A stretch of DNA of 11,989 nucleotides. It comes from JAHCHG01 sp038246645. GTDB taxonomy: Bacteria > Acidobacteriota > Blastocatellia > Pyrinomonadales > Pyrinomonadaceae. Shown one piece after another: positions 5,559 through 11,989 of the stretch (its first letter is position 1; each line of letters starts with the position of its first letter). Under the pieces are notes generated by a model. That model worked only from the letters and a program-made list of their open reading frames with translations, did not search any database and was not told the origin of the DNA. The stretch is taken from the NCBI GenBank assembly GCA_038246645.1, contig JBBRVS010000176.1, positions 1 through 11,989 of the forward strand. The letters run 5' to 3'. A program made the position numbers and the translations under genes.

Positions 5559-8351
5559 CTAATCTATTGATTCATTGTCAATGATTTCGCTCTTTTCTCC
5601 GTCTTCTTCCTTCGAATATTCGCCGACCTGTTGCAGGATTTTGCCCATCAAACCCGTCCAGCCGGTTTGATGACTGGCACCAAGACCGCAGCCGTGATCG
5701 CCGTGGAAATATTCGTAAAAGAGCAGATAATCCCGAAAATGCTCGTCCGTTTGGAATTTTTCGACTTTGCCGTGAACGGCGCGGTTTCCGTCTTCGTCCT
5801 TTAGGAAAATATTCGCCAGACGTTTTTCGAGTTCCTGCGAAACTTCCCAGAGCGTCAACATATTTTCCGAACCCGTCGGGAATTCGACCTTGAAATCCTT
5901 GCCGAAATAATAATCGAATTTTTGCAGCGATTCGATTATCAGATAATTCATCGGAAACCAGACGGGACCGCGCCAGTTCGAGTTTCCGCCGAACATTCCC
6001 GAACGCGATTCGCCGGGTTCGTATTCGACCGTGTGGCGCGTACCGTTCATTTCCAAAACGTATGGATTTGCTTTGTGAAAATGCGAAAGTGCGCGGATTC
6101 CGTATTCGGACAAAAATTCATTTTCCGAAAGCATTGTGCGAAGCACGCGCCGCAAACGGTCGGGATTGACGATTGCCAGAAGCCTGCGGTTATTCTCGCC
6201 CGTTGCCTGCATACAAGCGATTTCTTCGATTAAATCGGGGCGATTTTCCAAAAACCAATCGGTGCGTTTTTTAAATTCGGGCAAATTATCGAGCGAAGAT
6301 TCCTCCAGAGTTTCCACCGCAAAAAGCGGGATCAAACCGACCATCGAACGCAGGCGAACCGGAATATTGCGTTCGTCCGGCAGATGAAGAACATCGTAAT
6401 AAAACCCGTCGCGCTCGTTCCAGAGTTCGGTATTTTCGTGTCCGACGTTGTTCATCGCGTCGGAAATATAAACGAAATGCTCGAAAAATTTGCTGGCGAC
6501 ATCTTCGTAAGCCTTGTCGGTTTTTGCCAATTCGAGCGCGATTGCCAGCATATTCAGGCAAAACATCGCCATCCAGCTCGTTCCGTCTGATTGTTCGAGA
6601 TGTCCGCCCGACGGAAGATCCGCGCTGCGGTCGAACACGCCGATGTTGTCGAGTCCCAGAAAACCGCCTTCGAAAACATTGTTGCCTTCCGCGTCTTTGC
6701 GGTTGACCCACCACGTAAAATTCAGGAGCAATTTGTGAAAAACCTTTTCCAAAAATGTGTGATCGGCGGTGCCTTTTCGTTTTTTTTCGATTTGATAAAC
6801 TCTGAGCGCCGCCCACGCGTGAACCGGCGGATTGACATCGCCGAACGCCCATTCATACGCGGGAATTTGCCCGTTCGGGTGCATATACCATTCGCGCAAA
6901 AGTAAGATAAGCTGGCGTTTGGCAAATTCGGGATCAATAAGAGCGAGCGGAATGCAGTGAAAAGCCAAATCCCACGCCGCATACCACGGATATTCCCATT
7001 TATCGGGCATCGAGATCACATCGTCGTTATAAAGATGCGTCCAATTTTTGTTTCTTCCCTTCAAACGCTCATCCGGCGGCGGCGCAAACGCCGAATCGCC
7101 TTCGAGCCAATTTTTGACGACGTAATGATAAAACTGCTTTGACCAGAGCATTCCGGCGAGCGATTGCCTCATCACATTTTTCGCGTCATCGCTTAAATTA
7201 TCGGGAATTACCGAAGCATAAAATTCGTCGGCTTCCGTAATTTTTTCGGAAAAAACTTTTTCGCAATCAGCGATAAAACTTTCATAAGACAATTCACCGC
7301 CGAGACGCTGAGACGCTGAGTTTTCTTCAAAATTATTATTTACATCTTGGTTTTCACTCTGCGTCTCCGCGTCTCGGCGGTTTGATATTTTGGTCAAGCG
7401 CAAATAAATTGTTTCGCTTTTGTTTGCTTCAATCTCGAAATAATAATGCGCGGCGGCTTTTGTGCCTTGGTTTTCAAGGTTTACAGCTTTTTCTTCGCCA
7501 TTTACAATGAAATTATTGATTCCGTCTTTGGTAAATTTCTCTTTGTTTTCCGAATTATAAAGTTTTTGAAAATTCGTCTCGTTTTCGGTAAACAGCAGTT
7601 GTTTTGAATCGGCGCAGATCATTTTGTATTCGCCGAGCAGTTCTTCGGAAAGGTGAATTTCCGCCAGATTTTCCGCGTTTGATTCCGCTTTTTCCAGCGA
7701 AGGTTTGTTCGATTTTTCATACCAGGACCAGCGATTGCGAAACCAAACGGTCGGCAAAAGATGAAGCGGCGCGGTTTCCGGTCCGCGATTGTGAGCGGTG
7801 ATTTTTATGCAAATATCATCCGCGTTTGCCTTTGCATATTCGATAAAAACATCGAAATATTTGTCTTCGTCGAAAACGCCCGTGTCAATCAATTCGTATT
7901 CAGGCTGTGATTTATCGCGTTTCGAGTTTTCTTCTTTTATTTTTTTATACGGAAATTCGTTTTGCGGATATTTATAAAGGAATTTCATAAAGGAATGCGT
8001 CGGCGTATTATCGAGATAATAGTAATATTCTTTGACGTCTTCGCCGTGATTTCCTTCGTTGCCGTTTAATCCGAAAAGTCTTTCTTTCAAAAATGCGTCT
8101 TTTTCGTTCCAGAGCGAAAGCGCGAAACAAATCCGCTGTTTGCGGTCGCAAATTCCGGCGATTCCGTCCTCGTTCCAGCGAAATGCTTTGTGAGAAGCGT
8201 GTTCAAACGGAAAATAATCCCACGCCGCGCCCGTTTCGGAATAATCTTCGCGGACCGTTCCCCAGGCGCGTTCGCTGACGTAACAACCCCATTGTTTCCA
8301 ATCTTTTTCGTGTTTCCGGGCTTCTTCCAAACGCTTTTCTTCTGCTTTCAC
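5559..8351 (-). CDS. GH63/MGH1-like glucosidase (930 aa)
   Basis: This is a large glycoside hydrolase of the (alpha/alpha)6-barrel GH63/MGH1-like group, whose members cleave alpha-glucosidic or mannosyl-glycerate-type bonds with inversion. No signal peptide is seen (the N-terminus is Lys/Glu-rich: KAEEKRLEEARK), so it is probably cytoplasmic. Residues 1 to about 320 form the N-terminal domain and about 370-910 the barrel. AWDLAFH has D461 as candidate general acid, NWRGPVW is at 792-798, and FYEYFHGDHG has E880 as candidate base, followed by HQTGWTGL (894-901). These assignments are by analogy with E. coli YgjK (D501, E727). Start codon is GTG at 8351, 8 nt after AAGGAG (8360-8365). Residues about 324-352 are encoded by a palindromic repeat and read as a low-complexity linker. 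It heads the operon with the dehydrogenase and is divergent from a sigma54 activator. Confidence 0.88.
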   Translation of the reverse strand: MKAEEKRLEEARKHEKDWKQWGCYVSERAWGTVREDYSETGAAWDYFPFEHASHKAFRWNEDGIAGICDRKQRICFALSLWNEKDAFLKERLFGLNGNEGNHGEDVKEYYYYLDNTPTHSFMKFLYKYPQNEFPYKKIKEENSKRDKSQPEYELIDTGVFDEDKYFDVFIEYAKANADDICIKITAHNRGPETAPLHLLPTVWFRNRWSWYEKSNKPSLEKAESNAENLAEIHLSEELLGEYKMICADSKQLLFTENETNFQKLYNSENKEKFTKDGINNFIVNGEEKAVNLENQGTKAAAHYYFEIEANKSETIYLRLTKISNRRDAETQSENQDVNNNFEENSASQRLGGELSYESFIADCEKVFSEKITEADEFYASVIPDNLSDDAKNVMRQSLAGMLWSKQFYHYVVKNWLEGDSAFAPPPDERLKGRNKNWTHLYNDDVISMPDKWEYPWYAAWDLAFHCIPLALIDPEFAKRQLILLLREWYMHPNGQIPAYEWAFGDVNPPVHAWAALRVYQIEKKRKGTADHTFLEKVFHKLLLNFTWWVNRKDAEGNNVFEGGFLGLDNIGVFDRSADLPSGGHLEQSDGTSWMAMFCLNMLAIALELAKTDKAYEDVASKFFEHFVYISDAMNNVGHENTELWNERDGFYYDVLHLPDERNIPVRLRSMVGLIPLFAVETLEESSLDNLPEFKKRTDWFLENRPDLIEEIACMQATGENNRRLLAIVNPDRLRRVLRTMLSENEFLSEYGIRALSHFHKANPYVLEMNGTRHTVEYEPGESRSGMFGGNSNWRGPVWFPMNYLIIESLQKFDYYFGKDFKVEFPTGSENMLTLWEVSQELEKRLANIFLKDEDGNRAVHGKVEKFQTDEHFRDYLLFYEYFHGDHGCGLGASHQTGWTGLMGKILQQVGEYSKEEDGEKSEIIDNESID
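7296..7381. repeat. Palindromic repeat element inside the glucosidase gene
   Basis: Two 25-nt arms, 7296-7320 and 7357-7381, are reverse complements at 23 of 25 positions around a 36-nt AT-rich loop. Each arm carries tandem GAGACGC words. On the coding strand the element begins ACCGCCGAGACGC. It keeps the reading frame and encodes roughly residues 324-352, with SNRRDAETQ on one side and SASQRLGGE on the other, joined by an Asn/Glu-rich stretch. The arm resembles the GAGACGCAGAG-type repeat I recall from spacers of many bacterial genomes (recollection, not checked). Confidence 0.75.
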
Positions 8352-8406
8352 GTGTCTTTCTCCTTGAAATTTTTACCTTTTAAGAATAATGGAATTTTAT
8401 TTATCT

Positions 8407-8422
8407 TGCGACTATCCTGCCA
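8407..8422 (-). promoter_or_regulatory. Sigma54 (-24/-12) promoter for the glucosidase operon
   Basis: On the minus strand TGGCAGGATAGTCGCA matches the RpoN consensus TGGCACGNNNNTTGCW with two mismatches. The invariant GG and GC have the exact required spacing. Transcription would start near 8396, giving a leader of about 45 nt that contains the AAGGAG (8360-8365) of the GTG-started glucosidase gene. A sigma54-activator gene is immediately divergent. Confidence 0.65.
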
Positions 8423-8485
8423 TTTTTGCAAAGTGCGTAAAAAACTGGACGAAAAACCAAATATTTGATAGATTCACAAACAGGA

Positions 8486-8496
8486 ATTGATTCAAT
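8486..8496. promoter_or_regulatory. Short palindrome, possible activator site
   Basis: ATTGA-T-TCAAT is a perfect 5+1+5 inverted repeat about 64-79 bp upstream of the sigma54 promoter element, in the usual range for enhancer-type activator binding. The region is AT-rich, so chance is a real alternative. Confidence 0.25.
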
Positions 8497-8541
8497 AAAT
8501 AATTAGAATTTACCCCTTTTTTAAATTTTTGATATTCAATT

Positions 8542-8554
8542 ACTGAAAATCAGT
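8542..8554. promoter_or_regulatory. Second short palindrome, possible activator site or autoregulatory operator
   Basis: ACTGA-AAA-TCAGT is a perfect 5+3+5 inverted repeat about 120 bp upstream of the sigma54 element and about 33 bp before the activator's ATG. It could serve as an upstream activating sequence for the operon or in autoregulation. The sequence alone cannot decide this. Confidence 0.3.
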
Positions 8555-8586
8555 TTTTATTGAGACTTTTCTTTTTTTATTGCGGG

Positions 8587-11500
8587 ATGAAAAAAGATTC
8601 GTTTTCGACCATCAAAAATACGTCGGGAAATGCCTATCCGTTTGAGAAGGCACGGCTAAGACTGCGCTCAAACGGCGTAAGAAGTATATCCGAAGAAAAA
8701 TTGTGGGAAATTTTCGCCGATGTCAAGCAAAAACTCGGCGAAGGAATGTCCGGCGCGGCAGAGAAAATTCTGACGAATATGCTGGAAAATTATGCTCATT
8801 CCCAGGAAACGGAAGCCAAATTTCGCCGTCTTCTTTCCTACACATATGAAACGCAGGGACGTTATAAAAAAGCTCTCGAAGCCATCGAAAAATACGACGA
8901 CGACGATATTCTGGGCGAACTCGAAGCGGAAACGGCTCTTTCCGTTTTGGCGCAGCTTGCCATTTCATACAACAATTCAAAGGATTATCCGAAAGCCGTT
9001 GCTTTACTGAATTTTGCTCTGGAAGAAGCCAAAACTCTGCATCTGCAGCATTTATATGGTGAAATTTATGTTGCCCTGGCGCGTGTTTACCGCAAATTAA
9101 ACGAATTTCCGATTGCCCGCGATCACGCCGAAAAAGGTTTGAAGATGTATCGTGAAGACGGCGATTGGCACGGAATGGCAAATGCTTATCATATGCTGGC
9201 GATGACCTATCATCAGGAAGGCAACAGCGAAAAAGCGATTGAATATTTCCAACTGGCGATAAAAATAATCGGTTCGCGCAATGCGCCTTTTATTCTCGGC
9301 AAACTATATTCGGATATGTCGGGCGCGTATTGGTTTCTGCGCCGACCGCAAGACGGCATAGATTGCCTGGAAAAATCAATTAAATTCTTCGAGCAGACCG
9401 AACATAAGATTCAATCAATTGCCGCATATAATAATTTAGGAATAAATCTGATGCTTCTCGGTGATTGGGAACGCGCCGAAGATGTGATAAAACAGGCTCT
9501 CGATCTGGCAATTGACGTAAATCACGCACACGTTGCCGGAATTTTGGATTCTCTCGGTGAATTAAAATTGCTGCGCGGTGAACTCGAAGAAGCGCAGAAA
9601 TTGCTCGAACAAGGCGTCGAAGTTGCCGTCGAACACCAGAAGGAATGGTATGCAATTCAGGCAATGCGAAATCTTTCCCGATGCTTTCTGGCGCAGGGAA
9701 AACTCCGCCAAGCCGAAGAAAAAGCGCGGGAAACCCTCGAAATCTGTCAAAAAATCGGCGAAAGCCAGATTGCGAATATGGCAAATTTGGTTTTGGCGGA
9801 AGTTCATTTGGAGGAAAACAAACTTTCCGAATGCGAAAACGAATTGAGTTTGATCGAAGAAAACGAACCGAATTCCGATTTTTTCGTGCTTGGAAACATC
9901 CAGAGAATTCGCGGGTTGCTTGCCTTAAAAGTGCAGGACGAAGAAATTGCCGTCCATCATTTCAGCCGCAGTTTGACGATTTTTGAAGCCGCCGATGATC
10001 TTTATCATACGGCTCTGGCGAATTTTCTGATCGGTCAAACGCTCTCCAAAAACAGTCCGGAAAAAGCGCGAAAAAATCTTTTGTCCGCCGCCGATACGTT
10101 CGGGCGGCTCGGTATCAAACCGTTTTTGGAAATAATCGGAGGAATCCTTGAAAATCTCAAAAATGTCAAACCGGCGCGCGCTCCCGATTTAAAGGATAAA
10201 CGCGCAAACACGGCGGTTTCACAACTTTTAATGCTTCGCCTGGCGGAAGCGACCGCTTCGCGTGAACTGATTTTCCGCGAACTGATCGCCGTTTTGCAGC
10301 AGGAAAGCAAGGCGGAAAAAATTATTATCGCCGAATTTAACGATCAAAAAAGACTTTTTCCGTTTATCACGCACGGTTACACACCGACCGAAAGTATGGA
10401 AATTATTTCCAAACTTCAGGAAGCAAGCGAAATAAATGCGACGGAAAGTTTCTCCAAAACAAAAAATCTCAGAGTTTTTAATCTGCGTGCGCCGAGTGCC
10501 GCGCCCGCGTTTTTGATTATTTCGCCCGAATCCGGCGCGGTTTTAAATGACGAAGCTTCAATTCAGCCGCTTCTCAGAGTCGTCGAACTCGGAATGGACG
10601 TGTGCGCTCTGCGCGATAAAGATAAACACCAGCAAACCGAACAAGATACAAGCCCGTTCACATCAAATTCTCTGATGCCCGGATTTATCCATTCTTCGCC
10701 GGCAATGTCGGCTCTTGTCGAAGAAGTTTATAAAATCCGTTCATCTGATGTAACGGTTCTCGTAACGGGCGAATCGGGAACGGGAAAAGAACTCGTCTCC
10801 CGCGCAATTCACACGATTTCCAGCCGTAAAGATAAGGTTTTTATACCATTTAACTGCACAGCCGTTCCCAAGGAATTAGCCGAAGGTCATCTTTTCGGCT
10901 ACAAAAAAGGCGCATTTACGGGTGCGGTTGCCGATTCGCAGGGAATGATTCGTGCTGCTGACGGCGGAACTCTGTTTTTGGACGAAATCGGCGATTTGCC
11001 GATTGACGTTCAGCCGAAATTATTGCGGTTTTTGCAGGAAGGCGAAGTCCAGCCGCTCGGCGAAAAAAGTCCGGTCAAGGTTGATGTGCGGATAATCGCC
11101 GCAACGAATATGCCGCTTGAAGAAAAAGTTGCCGACGGCAGTTTCCGCGAAGATTTGTATTATCGCCTGAATGTCATCCGTCTGCGCGTTCCGCCGCTTC
11201 GCGAACGCCGCTCGGAAATTCCGCCGATCATCAGCTACTACGTTAATCAATATTCGGCGCGATTCGGCAAGCGCGATATTAATATTACGCCGCAAACGAT
11301 TGATTTATTAATGGTTTGCGAATGGGAAGGAAATGTCCGCCAGCTTTGTAATGAGATTCAAAGAATCGTTGCCCGCGCCGTTGACGGAGAAACAATTACG
11401 CCCGCCGATCTTTCTCCGGAACTCAAACGAAGCGCAGTTCCGATTTCTTCATCTGTTAATAACGGAAATGCGAAAACGATTACTTCTTTCGATAGATCAT

Positions 11501-11691
11501 TTTCGACCTACAATATCGGCTCAATCGGCGGAACGCTTGAAGAAGCGGTCAGCGAACTCGAAACGCAAATGATCAAAGACGCGATTGCCCGGCACAACTG
11601 GAACATCTCGCAATGCGCCCGCGAACTCGGTTTAACAAGACGCGGTCTGTATCTCAAACTCGAACGCTATGGTATTCAAAAAGTGGCGTGA
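8587..11691 (+). CDS. TPR-containing sigma54-dependent Fis-family activator
   Basis: Predicted role: an enhancer-binding protein that opens sigma54-RNA polymerase promoters by ATP hydrolysis. From the chosen start it has 1034 residues. About 60-520 is a superhelical run of TPR-like helical pairs (for example NSEKAIEYFQLAIK, DWERAEDVIKQALDLA). About 545-690 is a possible GAF-like sensor segment. About 699-920 is the sigma54-interaction AAA+ domain: Walker A GESGTGKE (728-735), sigma54-contacting GAFTGA (775-780), Walker B LFLDE with D799-E800, and FREDLYYRL with R854 and R860. The C-terminus is a Fis-type HTH (ARELGLTRRGLYLKLE, about 1011-1026). There is no receiver domain, so control is probably by ligand or protein binding to the TPR/GAF part. 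An in-frame TTG at 8560 would add nine residues, but ATG 8587 gives a more natural N-terminus; neither has a good Shine-Dalgarno. It is divergent from the glucosidase, its likely target. Confidence 0.92.
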   Translation: MKKDSFSTIKNTSGNAYPFEKARLRLRSNGVRSISEEKLWEIFADVKQKLGEGMSGAAEKILTNMLENYAHSQETEAKFRRLLSYTYETQGRYKKALEAIEKYDDDDILGELEAETALSVLAQLAISYNNSKDYPKAVALLNFALEEAKTLHLQHLYGEIYVALARVYRKLNEFPIARDHAEKGLKMYREDGDWHGMANAYHMLAMTYHQEGNSEKAIEYFQLAIKIIGSRNAPFILGKLYSDMSGAYWFLRRPQDGIDCLEKSIKFFEQTEHKIQSIAAYNNLGINLMLLGDWERAEDVIKQALDLAIDVNHAHVAGILDSLGELKLLRGELEEAQKLLEQGVEVAVEHQKEWYAIQAMRNLSRCFLAQGKLRQAEEKARETLEICQKIGESQIANMANLVLAEVHLEENKLSECENELSLIEENEPNSDFFVLGNIQRIRGLLALKVQDEEIAVHHFSRSLTIFEAADDLYHTALANFLIGQTLSKNSPEKARKNLLSAADTFGRLGIKPFLEIIGGILENLKNVKPARAPDLKDKRANTAVSQLLMLRLAEATASRELIFRELIAVLQQESKAEKIIIAEFNDQKRLFPFITHGYTPTESMEIISKLQEASEINATESFSKTKNLRVFNLRAPSAAPAFLIISPESGAVLNDEASIQPLLRVVELGMDVCALRDKDKHQQTEQDTSPFTSNSLMPGFIHSSPAMSALVEEVYKIRSSDVTVLVTGESGTGKELVSRAIHTISSRKDKVFIPFNCTAVPKELAEGHLFGYKKGAFTGAVADSQGMIRAADGGTLFLDEIGDLPIDVQPKLLRFLQEGEVQPLGEKSPVKVDVRIIAATNMPLEEKVADGSFREDLYYRLNVIRLRVPPLRERRSEIPPIISYYVNQYSARFGKRDINITPQTIDLLMVCEWEGNVRQLCNEIQRIVARAVDGETITPADLSPELKRSAVPISSSVNNGNAKTITSFDRSFSTYNIGSIGGTLEEAVSELETQMIKDAIARHNWNISQCARELGLTRRGLYLKLERYGIQKVA

Positions 11692-11716
11692 ATTTAAGGG
11701 AGATTTATAAGCACCA

Positions 11717-11758
11717 ATGGATAATTAAAAATGGATAATGGATAATGGATAATGTCAG
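11717..11758. repeat. 7-bp tandem array, ATGGATA type
   Basis: Six units in phase follow the activator gene: ATGGATA, ATTAAAA, three more ATGGATA, then ATGTCAG. It begins about 25 bp after the activator stop codon. Same 7-bp period as the arrays to the left, with another consensus. Confidence 0.75.
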
Positions 11759-11869
11759 AAAACTCTTAAATTCTCTTAAATTTGATGTTTACAGGGATTT
11801 TTAGAATTTTCATAATATCTTAAAACTTTTGCTCACCTGCTTATTACTCCGTAAACTAAATTTTCGAGT

Positions 11870-11946
11870 GTTTGGAGTCCTGCCTTTAGGCGGCCTTTTC
11901 CGCCGCGCTTCGCTGGCGGATGCCGCGTAAACGCGGGACTCCAAAC
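11870..11946. repeat. Cloverleaf-like palindromic element
   Basis: An 11-bp perfect outer stem, GTTTGGAGTCC (11870-11880) with GGACTCCAAAC (11936-11946), encloses three small hairpins: GCC-TTTA-GGC (11882-11891), CCGCC...GGCGG (11900-11904 with 11915-11919, loop itself partly paired) and CCGCG-TAAA-CGCGG (11923-11936, sharing one base with the outer arm). It is GC-rich within AT-rich DNA and has no open frame of note. It is not a tRNA: there is no anticodon or T-loop consensus. It looks like a folded, REP-like intergenic element. Confidence 0.65.
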
Positions 11947-11989
11947 TTTTTTCAAACGCCTTAAAACTTAATTTACAAACTACTTATCA

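Noticed and set aside
6286..6852. 188-codon frame inside the glucosidase gene, same strand
   Set aside because: Out-of-frame shadow with extreme Arg/Gly/Ser content. The glucosidase frame is continuous with clear motifs here.
8560..8586. TTG start nine codons before the chosen activator start
   Set aside because: It has no Shine-Dalgarno and the added residues (MRLFFFYCG) look like translated leader; ATG 8587 is preferred, though not proven.
8723..9181. 152-codon minus-strand frame opposite the activator's TPR region
   Set aside because: It lies opposite a continuous TPR-coding frame and has no recognisable protein features.
9166..9181. TGGCAC...GGCA sigma54-like match inside the activator gene
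   Set aside because: The GG-to-GC spacing is one base short of the required distance and it lies in coding DNA.
11870..11946. Cloverleaf fold considered as a tRNA
   Set aside because: Arm lengths and loops do not fit: there is no 7-nt anticodon loop, no GTTC T-loop motif, and the loops are 4 nt or irregular.

Overview
The window is from a bacterial chromosome of moderate GC whose spacers are rich in repeats. The gene set suggests a Gram-negative, heterotrophic soil-type bacterium: an N-degron adaptor and transferase, a GH63/MGH1-like glucosidase, a zinc-type sugar dehydrogenase and a TPR-sigma54 activator. Codon style, protein families and the style of the palindromic intergenic repeats recall Acidobacteriota of the Blastocatellia/Pyrinomonadales group. 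That placement is an impression from familiarity, not a computed assignment. I see no rRNA, tRNA, CRISPR array, transposase or phage gene.

Left part (1-1237): two small unknown membrane proteins on the minus strand, one cut by the window edge. The roughly 500 bp between them holds two separate pairs of inverted, diverged palindromic elements. Differences between the copies are partly compensatory within their stems. Next (1306-3461) come aat (plus strand), a saccharopine-dehydrogenase-like oxidoreductase (plus strand) and clpS (minus strand, convergent). Aat and ClpS are the tagging enzyme and the recognition adaptor of the bacterial Leu N-degron pathway and lie about 1.1 kb apart, with no ClpA in view.

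Middle and right (3755-11691): a three-gene minus-strand unit runs from a 930-residue GH63/MGH1-like glucosidase, through an AT-rich orphan gene, to a zinc-type medium-chain glucose-dehydrogenase-like enzyme, and ends in a large GC-rich inverted repeat that contains a terminator-like hairpin. Divergent to it is a large activator with TPR, a possible GAF-like segment, a sigma54 AAA+ domain and a Fis HTH. In the divergent spacer the glucosidase has a good -24/-12 (sigma54) promoter match about 45 bp before a well-placed Shine-Dalgarno and a GTG start. The simplest reading is a local circuit: the activator drives a sigma54 promoter for an operon that frees a sugar from an alpha-glucoside-type substrate and oxidises it.

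Three kinds of non-coding structure stand out. First, five intergenic arrays of degenerate 7-bp tandem units, each with its own sequence, occur in spacers throughout the window. Second, several REP-like or cruciform elements occur, including a cloverleaf-like one at the right end. Third, an 86-bp palindromic repeat lies in frame inside the glucosidase gene and is translated as a linker of about 29 residues.
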